Source: Paralithodes platypus (lineage: Eukaryota > Arthropoda > Malacostraca > Decapoda > Lithodidae). Taken from it: a DNA stretch of 64,000 bases. A program made the position numbers and the translations under genes. This document shows, piece by piece, positions 53,886 through 63,915 of this stretch. The notes beneath the pieces were generated by a model, which saw nothing but the letters and a program-made list of their open reading frames with translations, searched no databases and had not been told where the DNA came from. Numbering within the stretch: position 1 is the stretch's first letter; each line of letters starts with the position of its first letter. The stretch spans positions 24,305,810-24,369,809 of the forward strand of contig CM064512.1 in the NCBI GenBank assembly GCA_032716605.1. The letters run 5' to 3'.

Positions 53886-53895
53886 CGCGACCAGT

Positions 53896-55360
53896 GATTT
53901 ACATTATACGAAGCATGATCTAGCTACCCCCAAAATGGGGATTGGGCCTGAGCATATATATAGATAGATAGATAGATAGATGACCTAGCTATATGACGAA
54001 TTATAAGTACGAAGCACCACAGTCCCAGTTACTCCCATTAATTTTAGGTCACTTCACTTGATCCTAAAGTTAAGAAAGTGGAGGATCTGATGGGAGGGGA
54101 TGGAGAGGTGCTTAATTTTTAATTAAATTAAGAGGGTATTACACTGGGCCAATTCTCGTCACTCTTCAGCAAAAAGTGGAGCTACCATCAATCTCCAGCA
54201 CAAATCTCACCCTTTCCCAAAGAAAAAAGGTTCACCGCAAACTCAAGTCGTATAGCAGAATTATTTATTTTTGGTGAGTCGTCTGATTGGGGTGGTCGTA
54301 GCTCTCGGATCGAAGTATTTTGTCATGCTTTAAATGCACCAACACAGGCAACACGGTGCAGCAAGCACACAGAATACGGCGGCGGTGGCTGTGCTCCGAC
54401 GAGGTACACACTCTCTCTCTCGCTGTCACGTTTCGTATAATGCGTCGTATAGCTAGGTCATGCTTTGTTTAATCATGCGTCGTCTATTGTCCTAGGTCAT
54501 GCTTCGTATAATGTGTCGCACCCCCAGTCAGACGCCTCACCAAAAATAATCCCACAAAAATCTCTCTGGGTGGGAGCAGCCCGGCCAGATAGTCTCTCCT
54601 AAAAATTGTCTCCCCTAAATTTTGTCTCTCCTAGACTTTTGTGGGTGAGTCGCCGCAGGAGCCCGGCCAGTTAGTCTCTCTCTACTGTAGGTGGAGCAGC
54701 CCGGCCAGGTAGTCGCGTCTCTGGGTGGAGCAGCCCGGCAAGGTAGTCTCTCTCTGGGTATCTTTGACTACATTATACGAAGCATGACCTAGCTATACGA
54801 CGAATTATAAGTACGAAGCACCACAGTACCAGTTACTCCCATTAATTTTAGGTCACTTCACTTGATCCTAAAGTTAAGAAAGTGGAGGATCTGATGGGAA
54901 GGGATGGAGAGGTGCTTAGTCGGCCGTTGTCAAAGATACCCAGAGAGAGACTACCTGGCCGGGCTGCTTGGTTCGTACTCATAAAAAATTCGTCGTATAG
55001 CTAGGTCATGCTTCGTATAATGTAAATCGGAAAATAAAATGGAATTGTTCATGTTTTTCTTTTATTTGTCCTTCCTAGTTTTTACAATTTCTTCTCTCGG
55101 TAGGTCATGCTTCGTTTAATGCGTCGTCTACTGTCCTAGGTCATGCTTCGTATAATGTGTCGCACCCCCAGTCAGACGCCTCACCAAAAATAATCCAACA
55201 AAATCTCTCTGGGCGACACATTATACGAAGCATGACCTAGGACAGTAGACGACGCATTAAACGAAGCATGACCTAGCTATACGACGCATTATACGAAACA
55301 TGACAGCGAGAGGGAGAGTGTGTACCTCGTCGGAGCACAGCCACTGCCGCCGTATTCTAT
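53896..55360. repeat. Composite module array, segment 2
   Basis: Right-hand continuation of the module interrupted by the CR1 LINE. Contains an interrupted ACATTATACGAAGCATGA word at 53902, a foreign 55-bp piece ending in (GATA)n at 53930-53982, three tandem copies of the word in 54428-54515 and three in inverse orientation at 55213-55290 separated by GTAGACGACG/CTATACGACG, and repeated CTACCTGGCCGGGCTGCTCC blocks. Direct and inverted copies alternate. Confidence 0.8.
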
Positions 55361-55903
55361 GTGCTTGCTGCACCGTCTTGCCTGTGCGCCAAACTCCAAC
55401 ACCGAGAGTATTTTCAACCAGGTCGGAAGGGCAGCGACCAATATGGCGAGGACGGCGTCGGTGATAAATTGCACAACCCCCCGCAGGAACATTTGACTCT
55501 ATTGAAGAAAATGTTGGCCATTGAATTAACGGCTAATATGTTTGGTCGGTGTGCCAAGATACAAGACTTAAAGTCGGCTGAATTATTTAGAAAATCGAAC
55601 AATACCTTAGAAATTATTCAGAGAGAGCAAGTCATGTGTAACCCCATGTTCTCAGATTTGGACTTCACTCCTCTGGAATATAAGAGCTACAAAGAGAGGG
55701 TATTTCCGAACGACCGGGCGACGGCGGAGGAGGAGGAGGAAACTTGGTTACATGTACATCCGTCACCTTCCTCGACTCACAGAGTCGAGGAGGGTGATTG
55801 CGGCGACGCTACAGGTAATGCCGCCGACTTGATGAGGGGTACTTTAGTGGCCATACCCAAGGGCAACGCAACATCATATTTCAGAGGCAACGAGTTACTG
55901 TAG
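55361..55903 (+). CDS. Unknown ORF, about 180 codons
   Basis: Open to TAG at 55901. The first codons derive from the module (reading through CTTGCTGCACCGTCTTGCC), so the original start is uncertain; the first internal ATG is at 55511 (MLAIELTANMFGRC). Helical N-terminal half (LLKKMLAIELTANMF, LKSAELFRKSNNTLEIIQRE) and an acidic run of E at 55726-55740, then a low-complexity tail. No motif recognised. Its GC content and lack of stops differ from the AT-rich neighbourhood. It may be an exon of a larger TE- or host-derived gene captured by module copies. Confidence 0.4.
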   Translation: MLAAPSCLCAKLQHREYFQPGRKGSDQYGEDGVGDKLHNPPQEHLTLLKKMLAIELTANMFGRCAKIQDLKSAELFRKSNNTLEIIQREQVMCNPMFSDLDFTPLEYKSYKERVFPNDRATAEEEEETWLHVHPSPSSTHRVEEGDCGDATGNAADLMRGTLVAIPKGNATSYFRGNELL

Positions 55904-56099
55904 AATGAAGGGCTCGGAGGGCGAGGAAGGTAACGGCGAGGTCGCCGTGCATTGTAGGGCGTCACGGTATACGCCGATGTATTGTCGGACTCTTCCGATT
56001 TGCGGTAAATACTACTTCTGTCCATACTAGGATAATAATGACATGAATGTCGGCTAAAACGGTGAAGAGTGTTTGGACCAGTCTCAGCCGCTGGGCGGG

Positions 56100-56155
56100 T
56101 CCCTGTCGTGATTTTCAAACACAAATCTTTAGGCGATCTTCTGCTGTCAAGGGAT
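56100..56155. repeat. Module block b, inverted
   Basis: GTCCCTGTCGTGATTTTCA... GGCGATCTTCTGCTGTC, the reverse of the block at 42390-42430 and 58100-58150 and the same orientation as 63008-63060. Confidence 0.8.
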
Positions 56156-56156
56156 G

Positions 56157-56330
56157 GTACGGTCTGAATCTAACATATCCCCGATAATTGTCACCCATCA
56201 AAATATGAAGGAGCAAGATGAACCTGATGCAGATGTTAACGATACGGTTTCGGTAGACACTGTTGAAGATAATCTATCAACAGAAAAGGTTATTACCCAT
56301 AACACCACAAATGAGGCAGCTAGTGTGTAC
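56157..56330 (+). CDS. Possible exon-like ORF fragment
   Basis: About 58 codons (RSESNISPIIVTHQNMKEQD, then an acidic VSVDTVEDNLSTEK stretch) that read into a module block coding VYLVGAQPPPPYS. The composition is protein-like, acidic and without stops, but there is no recognisable motif. Low confidence. Confidence 0.25.
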
Positions 56331-57235
56331 CTCGTCGGAGCACAGCCACCGCCGCCGTATTCTATGTGCTTGCTGCACCGTCTTGCCTGTGTTGGTGCAC
56401 CTGGCGTTAGTGTAATTTTTTTTAAATTTGAAGCTTATATGAGGAAATTTATATTTTGAACTTTTTCGATTCATACCAATCGCCGTGGCGTAGGCTATAT
56501 ATAGAACAGTGGTTTCACTTAAACTGTAAAATAATATGGATTGATATTGATAAATTTTGTGTAATAGTACCCAATCTGTACATTAATGTTGCTATGTTTT
56601 GCGTGTGAAGCTTATATAAGTAGCTATGAGGAAGTTTTTCGCAAAATATAGGCTATAGCCTGACGGAGCCCCTGTCATTACCTCGGCACTAAACGATCAA
56701 GTGAAGTGACCAAAAATTAATGGGAGTAACTGGTACTGTGGTGCTTCGTACTTATACTTTGTCGTATAACTAGGTCATGCTTCGTATAATGTAAATCGGA
56801 AAATAAAATGGAATTTTTTATGTTTTTCTTTTATTTGTCCTAGTTTTTACAATTTCTTCTCTCCTAAATTTTTGTGGGTGAAAGATCGTTTCATAACCCA
56901 ATCGAGGGGCCGAATACGGTCTCGTGTGTGCCTGTGTTGGCACATGTGCACCAACACAGGCAAGACGGTGCAGCAAGCACACAAAATACAGCGGTGGTGG
57001 CTGTGCTCCGACGAGGTACACACTCTCCCTCTCGCTGTCACGTTTCGTATAATGCGTCGTATAGCTAGGTCATGCTTCGTTTAATGCGTCGTGTACTGTC
57101 CTAGGTCATGCTTCGTATAATGTGTCGCACCCCCAGTCAGACGCCTCACCCAAAATAATCCCACAAAAATCTCTCTGGGTGGAGCAGCCCGGCCAGGTAG
57201 TCTCTCTCCTATAATAGCTAAAAAATCTTTGACTC

Positions 57236-57266
<31 letters not shown>

Positions 57267-58150
57267 CAGTGTGTGAGAGAGAGAGAGAGTTACCCACTCT
57301 CCCTCTCGCTGTCACGCTTCGTACAATGCGTCGCACAGGTGCGCCAACACAGGCAACACGGCGCAGCAAGCACACAGAATACGGCAGCGGTGGCTGTGCT
57401 CCGACGATGTACACACTCTCTCTCTCGCTGTCACGCTTCGTATAATGCGTCGCACAGGTGCACCAACATAGGCAACACGGCGCAGCTCGTCGTCGTCGAA
57501 TTCTTTGTCCTAAATTTTGTCTCTCCTAAATTGTTGTGGGTGAGTGGCCCCAGGAGCCCGGCCAGTTAGTCTCTCTCTACTGTAGGTGGAGCAGCCCGGC
57601 CAGGTAGTCGCCTCTCTGGGCGGAGCAGCCCGGCCAGGTAGTCTCTCTCAAGGTATCTTTGACAACGGCCGACTAAGCACCTCTCCATCCCTTCCCATCA
57701 GATCCTCCACTTTCTTAACTTTAGGATCAAATGAAGTGACCTAAAACTAATGGGAGTAACTGGTACTGTGGTGCTTCGTACTTATAATTCGTCGTATAGC
57801 TAGGTCATGCTTCGTATAATGTAGATCGGAAAATAAAATGGAATTGTTCATGTTTTTCTTTTATTTGCCCTTCCTAGTTTTTACAATTTCTTCTCTCGGT
57901 GAAAGATGTCGTGGCAAAATAATTGACAATTCGATTTCTTTAAATTTTTCACAAACACAAATTTAGACCCTCCCGAAGAAAAAAGGTTCATTGCCAACTC
58001 AAGTCGTATAGCAGAATTGATTTTTGGTGAATCGTCTGACTGGAGTGGTCGTAGCTCTCGGATCGAAGTATTTCCGATCGATCCCAATTCCACCAACTCA
58101 CGTTGGACAGCAGAAGATCGCCTAAAGATTTGTGTGTGAAAATCACGACA
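56331..58150. repeat. Composite module array, segment 3
   Basis: Repeats blocks a-g again, e.g. GTGAAGTGACCAAAAATTAATGG (56700), TCATGCTTCGTATAATG (56774), CACCAACACAGGCAAGACGG (56948), three-word cluster (57043-57125), (GA)n at 57236-57290, CGTATAATGCGTCGCACAGG (57434) and block b (57960-58150). The 65-100 codon frames on both strands here repeat from copy to copy and are translations of repeat DNA. Confidence 0.8.
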
Positions 58151-58318
58151 GGGACTAATGTACTATTAATTACTCAAAACACCTAGGGTGAGGTGAGGAA
58201 GGTTACATTTTAATTTCCCTCACTGCGTAGTGTCATGATTGGGCGTTGGAGTGAGTTTGGAGTTACTTCGAATTCTGTCCTACGTTTGTGGTATTTAACC
58301 TGGTGTATAGAACTGGTG
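58151..58318. other. Unassigned spacer
   Basis: No recognisable feature except a doubled GTGTATAGAACTGG at 58303-58330 next to the LINE junction. Confidence 0.5.
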
Positions 58319-58327
58319 TATAGAACT

Positions 58328-59709
58328 GGCATAATAGTCCCCCTATATAAGGGCAAAGGGGAAAGAGGAGTGTGTGGTAACCACCGAGGAATATGTCTTC
58401 TAAGCGTAGTAGGGAAGGTATACAGTAGGGTAGTGATTGAGAGAGTGAGAGTGAGAACGGAGAAATGGATAGGCGACGAGCAGGGAGGTTTTAGGAAGGG
58501 AAGAGGATGTGTAGATCAGATTTTTACCCTGAATTGTGTTGTGGAGAAGTATCTGGAGAAGAAACAAAAGGTGTATGTTGCCTTTATGGACTTGGAGAAG
58601 GCCTATGACAGAGTGGATAGAGAAGGTTTGTGGAAAGTACTTAGAATATACGGAGTAGAGGGCAAGTTGCTGAAAGCAGTGAAGAGCATGTATGGGGGTG
58701 CAAAGGCGGCAGTACGTGTGGAGAGTGAGCAGAGCGAGTTCTTTGACCTGAATGTTGGTTTGAAACAGGGTGTGTGATGTCCCCGTGGTTGTTTACTGTA
58801 TATATGGATGGAGTCATGAAAGAAATACTATCAAGAGCAGTGAATGTTGGTGTATCGCTGAAAAGGGAGGGAATTGAGTGGAAGCTACCTATACTGCTGT
58901 TTGCGGATGATACAGTTCTGATGAGTGATAATGAATGGGAGTTGCAGGGTCTGGTAATGAGTTTGGAACAGTGTGCGAAAAACGGAATTTGAAGGTAAAT
59001 ACGGGGAAGAGCAAGGTTATGGTCTTCGAAAGGGGTGAAGTCACAGAGTGTGAGGTGAAGCTGAACGGTCAGGCTATGGAGATCGTCAACTCTTTTAAGT
59101 ATCTGGGCAGTGTGTTGAGTAAAGATGGGACTATGGATGAAGAGGTGCGGGAGAGGGTACAACAGGGAAAGAGGGTTGTAGGAACGCTAAAAGCAGTAAC
59201 AAGAAATAGGGTGGTCAGTATGGAAGTGAAGAAGTCCTTGCATGACAGTGTGGTAATCCCGACACTGACTTACGGAAGCGAAGCATGGACGTTGGTTGAG
59301 AGACTCAGACCAAGAGTGAGCAGTGGAAATGAATTACTTAAGGAGTGCGTGCGGAGTTACATGGAGGGATAGACAGACTAATGAGGAAGTAAGAAGGAGG
59401 TGTGGTGTGGAGGTAGATGTGCTGGAAAGTGTGAAAAGGAACAACTTGAGATGGTTCGGCCATATGGAACGTATGGAAAGCGAGAGAATGACTAAGAGGG
59501 TGTACGAGAGCGAGGTGGAGGGACAGAGGGGGAGAGGTAGACCGAATATGAGGTGGAAGGATGGAGTGAGGAACTACATGAACGAAGGCGGTGCTGGTTG
59601 GGGGGAGGGGCGTCGACTGACTGGGGACAGAGGTGCATGGGGGCGGTTCGTTCGTGGCCACCCCTTCGGGGATCACGGCGTCAGGCAATAGATAGATAGA
59701 TAGATAGAA
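58328..59709 (+). mobile_element. RTE-type LINE, copy C (5'-truncated)
   Basis: Starts within the RT N-terminal region (AATAGTCCCCCTATATAAGG, as at 17871 in copy A) and runs to the (ATAG)n tail at 59688-59706. It codes GDEQGGFRKGRGCVDQIFTL, AFMDLEKAYDRVDREG and ILLFADDTVLMSDN (58892): the only one of three copies with an intact FADD box. Frameshifts lie near 58770, 58960 and 59320. ATAGAACTG precedes the left junction and follows the tail, consistent with a target duplication of about 9 bp. Confidence 0.9.
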
Positions 59710-60143
59710 CTGTTTTTTCTGGGTACTCCGTACACATTCCACATTATCTCCTTGTAAACCACTAATGAGAACTTGATCCATGTGTGGTAGGATAATAAGT
59801 TTCTAGCTTCTAAACCTAGAAGCATGTCGGTGTTTGTTGGGAGTTTCGAAATTATATAGAAAGGCAGATTAGCTGTGTGCACTTCTGTAAATTCTACTGA
59901 AAGGGTAACCTTAGCTAAGGTTTCTAGGTGGTTTCCACTCACAGACATAATCTCGATATCTGGGTAAGATTCTTCGAGGTTAAAGTCCTTCAAGCTTTTA
60001 AATTTAGCAAGGCTTATAAGGTTTACTGGAGAGTCTGTGTCAAGGGATAGTTCTATATCATGAGTACCACACCTAGCAGGTAACATGAGTGTGTTTTCAT
60101 TAACACTGTAAATTGTGACAGTTTTACGTTTGGCAGGATGCAT
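59710..60143 (-). pseudogene. LTR-retroelement protease fragment
   Basis: ATG at 60143, then IELSLDTDSPVNLISLAKF, VTLSVEFTEVH and NTDMLLGLEARNLL. This is the retropepsin layout (DTG loop, later hydrophobic-hydrophobic-G). The catalytic DTG is DTD here, which should inactivate it. The frame is cut at 59709 by the tail of RTE copy C. The rest of pol is not found to the left of copy C. Confidence 0.7.
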
Positions 60144-60997
60144 GTTTTAGCTCAGGCAAAGCAAAGGCCATTTTCTCACCAACAGTAATAATTGTGGGAG
60201 TTGGTGGATGTGGGAGGAGTGGGCGTGCTAGCGCGGTGGCTATGTAGTGATATGAAAGAGAAAGTCAGCTGGTGTTGTCTGACGTTCGTTTCGTTAGGGG
60301 GATGCATATAGGGGAGGAGGGGTATAGAGTGCGGAAGGCCAATGTAGTAAGAGGATGAGGAGGTGTGTTGCGGTATGATATTTTGGTAGTGAGATAGCGT
60401 GTATGTGTGTGTGTTCACTTATTTTCACTGTGGTGTGTTTTTAAATTAATGATAATACATCATGCATACCTGTTGTATTTTGTTACATCAATTAAAGCGT
60501 CGATATGTGCAGAGATGTGGTGTGTAGTGATGTGTCGTCGTACGTCAGGCAGACCAGGGCGTTGTTGTGTCTGCGGACTGTTGAAGGCGTCTTGATGTCT
60601 GGCAGGTTCTATTAACATTGACTGGGTGTTTTCTTGTTTGCTTGTTAGTTTGCAGGTAGCTTGGAGTGGTGAGTAGTGATGATGATGGGGTACAGATGGT
60701 AGGCGGGCTGATGTAGCCTACATGAACTTGCTGTAGACTTGTAGTGATGAAACAGGCAGATATACACAGGAACTGTCTGTAGACTTGAAGGTGACGACGG
60801 GCGGATGTAGTTTGTAAACAGGAAGTGATGTGTTGAGGTAGGCAGGAAGCTGGTTGGGGCGATGAGTAGACAAGGTAGTGCTGAAGATTGGGTGAAGATT
60901 TGCTTGATTGTAGGTCGATTGTTTGAGTATTGGAGTCAGGTAGGGCCAAGTGTTAGTTATGATTCCAAGTGTATGTTCTTTTAATGCAAGGTCGCCA
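60144..60997 (-). other. Internal region of a decayed LTR element (possible gag)
   Basis: Lies between an LTR-like edge at 60998 and the protease fragment. The 134-codon frame 60949-60545 is S/T/Q-rich without a gag motif. It ends, next to the LTR edge, in TGGCGACCTTGCAT (element strand), the same primer-binding-site-like sequence as in the Gmr1-type element. Confidence 0.45.
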
Positions 60998-61410
60998 TGT
61001 AGAAGACCATGAATCGTATAGTATTCTCGTGCAATATTACATTGAATATTATATATAAAGGGGGTAAAGATAACTCGATTGTGTTATAAATTATATTGAG
61101 TTATAGAGTACAGGTTTATAATACTTAGTTGTTAAGGTATTAGTATTGAGCTTAGGGTAAAAGGGGTTTGATCTAAGTCTCTTGGTGATGCTTAGCAAGT
61201 GTGGCAATATGTGGCAATAAGTGCTTAAGTGGCATATGGCAGTGTCTAGCTGTAGCCAAGATGAGAGACGGGAGTAGCTGGGATGTGTGTTCTTCTCTGA
61301 TTGAGATCCCAAGGTAGATTGAGTTCTCTGTGTCAGTGCGTATAGAAGAGTGAGCCCTTAAACTACCGTTTCCGGTATATATAAGGCGTTTTTGCTGACA
61401 CACCTTTCAC
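60998..61410 (-). repeat. Probable LTR of the decayed element
   Basis: Starts TGTAGAAGACC (plus strand) right beside the primer-binding-site-like sequence. The far edge is not defined; a partner LTR was not found in the window. CGGTATATATAAGG at 61373 is TATA-like. Confidence 0.45.
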
Positions 61411-61582
61411 TAGGTGGGTCAATTGCTGATTCGAGTTGTGTATTGTTTACATCCTGTGTTGTCATTTGTATTGCTTACTGTGAAAAAAGGCGAAAGTATT
61501 GAGTCATTTGAACAACATGATGTAGCTTGTTGCAGGGACTTCAGGTGTAGAAAGTGGGCAGTCCGCAGATGCACCAGCGGTT

Positions 61583-62075
61583 GTGTTGTCTGCAGATTCC
61601 CTACTGACACTCAGCTACCACGATAAGCAACTGGCTGCTCAAAAACGTATTATCGTTGAAACTAAGAAGCGCAGACGACTGGAAAGAAGGCAAAATAAAT
61701 TGAATGAAGTTGCCTCAAAAAGACAAGAGAGACTACACAAAAAGGATCAGAAATTACAGTTAAAGTTCGAGGCCACCAATGTTCATAAAAGGAAACGGCA
61801 GGCAAAGGTAGCAGCAAATGATTCTACCGTAAAAACCCAAAGAACTCAAGAATTGAGAATCCTGAAGAGCTCAAAGCAGTGCCTACCACCAATAATGAAC
61901 AATTTGGGTGGCATAAACGATGAAGAAAGGATACCCCAGTCTTCTGAAGGAAATCGAGAAGCGAGACGAAAACCAACGGAAGGAACAAGGGAGGCGGGAC
62001 GAAAACTTGCTGAAAGAATTTGCAATAATGATACAGGGAGCGCCACCTAGAAAAAAAGCAAAACTATTAGAATAA
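61583..62075 (+). pseudogene. Coiled-coil ORF family, copy 2
   Basis: From about 61620 a very basic coiled coil (ETKKRRRLERRQNKLNEVA, KRQERLHKKDQKLQLKFEA) runs to about 61930. In another frame the family's C-terminus follows: LLKEIEKRDENQRKEQGRRD, ENLLKEF, then GAPPRKKAKLLE and TAA (62073-62075). The last 45 codons match copies 1 and 3; the upstream basic part does not obviously match them. Either a frameshift joins them or the basic coil is a different exon. Confidence 0.6.
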
Positions 62076-62127
62076 ATACTAATAAGACAAACAGTTCTTT
62101 TATTTCACCGTTTTATGTGCAAATACA

Positions 62128-62182
62128 CCGCCGGAGGCGTCCCACCGGAGGCCAAGCCCCGGAGGGCGAAGCCCGGGCTTGT
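62128..62182 (+). terminator. GC-rich hairpin block 3' of coiled-coil ORF copy 2
   Basis: ACCGCCGGAGGCGTCCCACC, GGAGGCCAAGCCCCGGAGGG and CGAAGCCCGGGCTTG. Same position (about 55-60 bp after the stop) and same order of motifs as 42066-42130. GCCCGGGC is palindromic. Role unknown. Confidence 0.5.
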
Positions 62183-62306
62183 TATAATACATATATATAT
62201 AGAGAGATATATATCAGTCGTCTTCTAGAATATTGATGGAACATAGGGTAACATAATAAGTGATTGAGGCTGGGTTACATGTGTATATTTGAGTATAATA
62301 TGCATG

Positions 62307-62440
62307 TTACACAGGTTAGTAAGGCACGTAAGGCACTATATGAATAGCCTATTCTCTTACTAAGAAATTCAGGTTAGTAAGGCACTATATGGAGAGCCTA
62401 TTCTCTTACTAAGAACGAAGTGGCTACGGGACACCTCCGC
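62307..62440. repeat. Direct repeat, left copy
   Basis: GGTTAGTAAGGCACGTAAGG... AGCCTATTCTCTTACTAAGAA twice in tandem, then CGAAGTGGCTACGGGAC. It reappears at 63340-63460. Each copy has an internal tandem duplication of about 50 bp. Confidence 0.9.
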
Positions 62441-63339
62441 CCTTCTGCCTCATGTGTCCTGCCCAGATACAAGTCACAGCCATCGCCGTGCTATACGACT
62501 ACGGGACACCACAGTGAGGCTGGGCTACGGGACACCACTGGTCATAGGAGCACCCTGCACCGTCTAGAGCTCCGCTTCTCCTGTGTGCTCCGCCTTTCTG
62601 CCTCGTGTGTCCTGCCCAGATACGAGTCACAATTCTGCCTCGTGTGTCCTGCCCAGATACGAGTCACAGCCATCGCTGTGCTATACGAAGCATGACCTAG
62701 GCTATACGACGCATTATACGAAGCATGACAGAGAGAGAGAGAGAGAGTTACACACTTACTCTCTCTGAGTCAAAGATTTTTTAGCTAACGTCTTGCCATA
62801 ATCATCAGCAATGAGTACGCTCACTCTGTCCTGTTAAAGAAATTGAGTTGTCAATTATTTGTCCACGACACCTTTCACCCACAAAAATTTAGGAGAGAAA
62901 CTACCTGGCCGGGCTGCTCTACCTAGAGAGAGACTACCTGGTTGGGCTGCTCCACCCAGAGAGAGCGACTACACGGCTGGGTTGCTGCGGCGTCGCCGCT
63001 GTACGGGTCCCTGTCGTGATTTTCACACACAAAGCTTTAGGCGATCTTCTGCTGTCCAACGTGAGTTGATGGAACTTGAGTTGGTGGTGAACCTTTTTTC
63101 AGGAGGGTCTATATTTTTGTGGGTGAAAGATGTCGTGGGGAAAATTACAAGCCATCTTTTTTTTGAGAAAGCTACTTAAAATAATATGAGGGCGGTGTAC
63201 AAATAAAAACTGTTTAGAATGTATATTTTATTATTATATCCTTTTTGGGGGTTATATATTGGTTGTTTGCTATGTAGTCACCTATATATCCCACTTTCTT
63301 AACTTTAGGACCGAGTGACCTAAATCTTACTAAAAAATT
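62441..63339. repeat. Composite module array, segment 4
   Basis: Contains a tandem doublet GTGTCCTGCCCAGATACGAG (62607 and 62646), TATACGAAGCATGACC words (62683, 62713), CTACCTGGCCGGGCTGCTC (62901) and the inverted block b (63008-63130). Confidence 0.75.
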
Positions 63340-63460
63340 CAGGTTAGTAAGGCACGTAAGGCACTATATGAATAGCCTATTCTCTTACTAAGAAATTCAG
63401 GTTAGTAAGGCATTATATGGATAGCCTATTCTCTTACTAAGAACGAAGTGGCTACAGGAC
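63340..63460. repeat. Direct repeat, right copy
   Basis: Same as 62307-62440, with a few substitutions, about 1030 bp downstream and in the same orientation. Confidence 0.9.
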
Positions 63461-63474
63461 TACGAAGCATGACA

Positions 63475-63562
63475 GAGAGAGAGAGAGAGTGTGTAACTTT
63501 CTCTCTCTCTCTCACACACACACACACACTGTGTCTGTCTGTCTCTCTCTCTCTCTCTCTCG
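63475..63562. repeat. (GA)n-(TC)n-(CA)n-(TC)n compound repeat
   Basis: GA repeats, a short GTGTGTAACTT link, then CT, CA and CT repeats, nearly palindromic overall. Similar arrangement at 57236-57295. Confidence 0.9.
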
Positions 63563-63915
63563 TCCCGCTTCTCTTGTTCCTTCCGTTGGTTTTCGTCACG
63601 CTTCTCGATTTCCTTCAGAAGGAGTTCGTCTCTCTTCTCTTGTTCCCTTCGATGGGTTTCGCAGCTTTCTTCAAATGACTTCCGTAACTGCTCACACTCT
63701 TAGAGTTGCTCGTCCATCTTCTCTACCGCCATATCAAAATCCTCGACGGATATCTTCAGTACTGCCTTCATGTCTTCTGGAGCGAATTGGGCCTCAACTT
63801 CAGCGTCACACTGTCCTAAATCTATATACTTTCGCTGGAGCTCAATGTCAGCCTCAATGTCTTCTTCTTGAATTATGATTCCGGTGTCTATCAACCTCGA
63901 ATATTCGTCAGCTAA
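63563..63915 (-). pseudogene. Coiled-coil ORF family, copy 3
   Basis: Minus strand: homology begins just after an AG at about 63916 with DEYSRLIDTGIIIQEEDIEA, then DLGQCDAEVEAQFAPEDM, DFDMAVEKMDEQL, a TAA (63700-63702), ECEQLRKSFEESCETHRREQ, and EKRDELLLKEIEKRDENQRK. It fades into the GA/CT repeat at about 63560, which may derive from the repetitive EKRDE codons. About 70 percent identical to copy 1 in protein by eye. The basic C-terminus is missing. Confidence 0.65.

Larger units (their letters stand above)
43745..53895 (-). mobile_element. CR1-type LINE with signal peptide, 2A and PHD finger; split by a Gypsy element
   Basis: Minus-strand element of about 4.5 kb once the Gypsy insertion (47144-52816) is discounted. 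It inserted into a copy of the composite module: GATT lies at both edges (43741-43744 and 53896-53899), and the sequence reads through the module word (ATTTTCCGATT | ATTTACATTATACG). Order: ATG at 53885, signal peptide, 2A-like motif, zinc fingers, APE endonuclease, RT, C-terminal domain, stop near 44086, about 340 bp 3' UTR and an (ATT)n tail (43746-43789). All parts appear to come from one long reading frame, with scattered nonsense and frameshift lesions. Confidence 0.85.

Noticed and set aside
54300..58100. loxP site or engineered sequence
   Set aside because: The word shares the CTTCGTATAATGTA / TATACGAAG core with loxP, but no full 34-bp site exists, the copies vary naturally and the flanks are native repeats. 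Treated as a natural repeat word.
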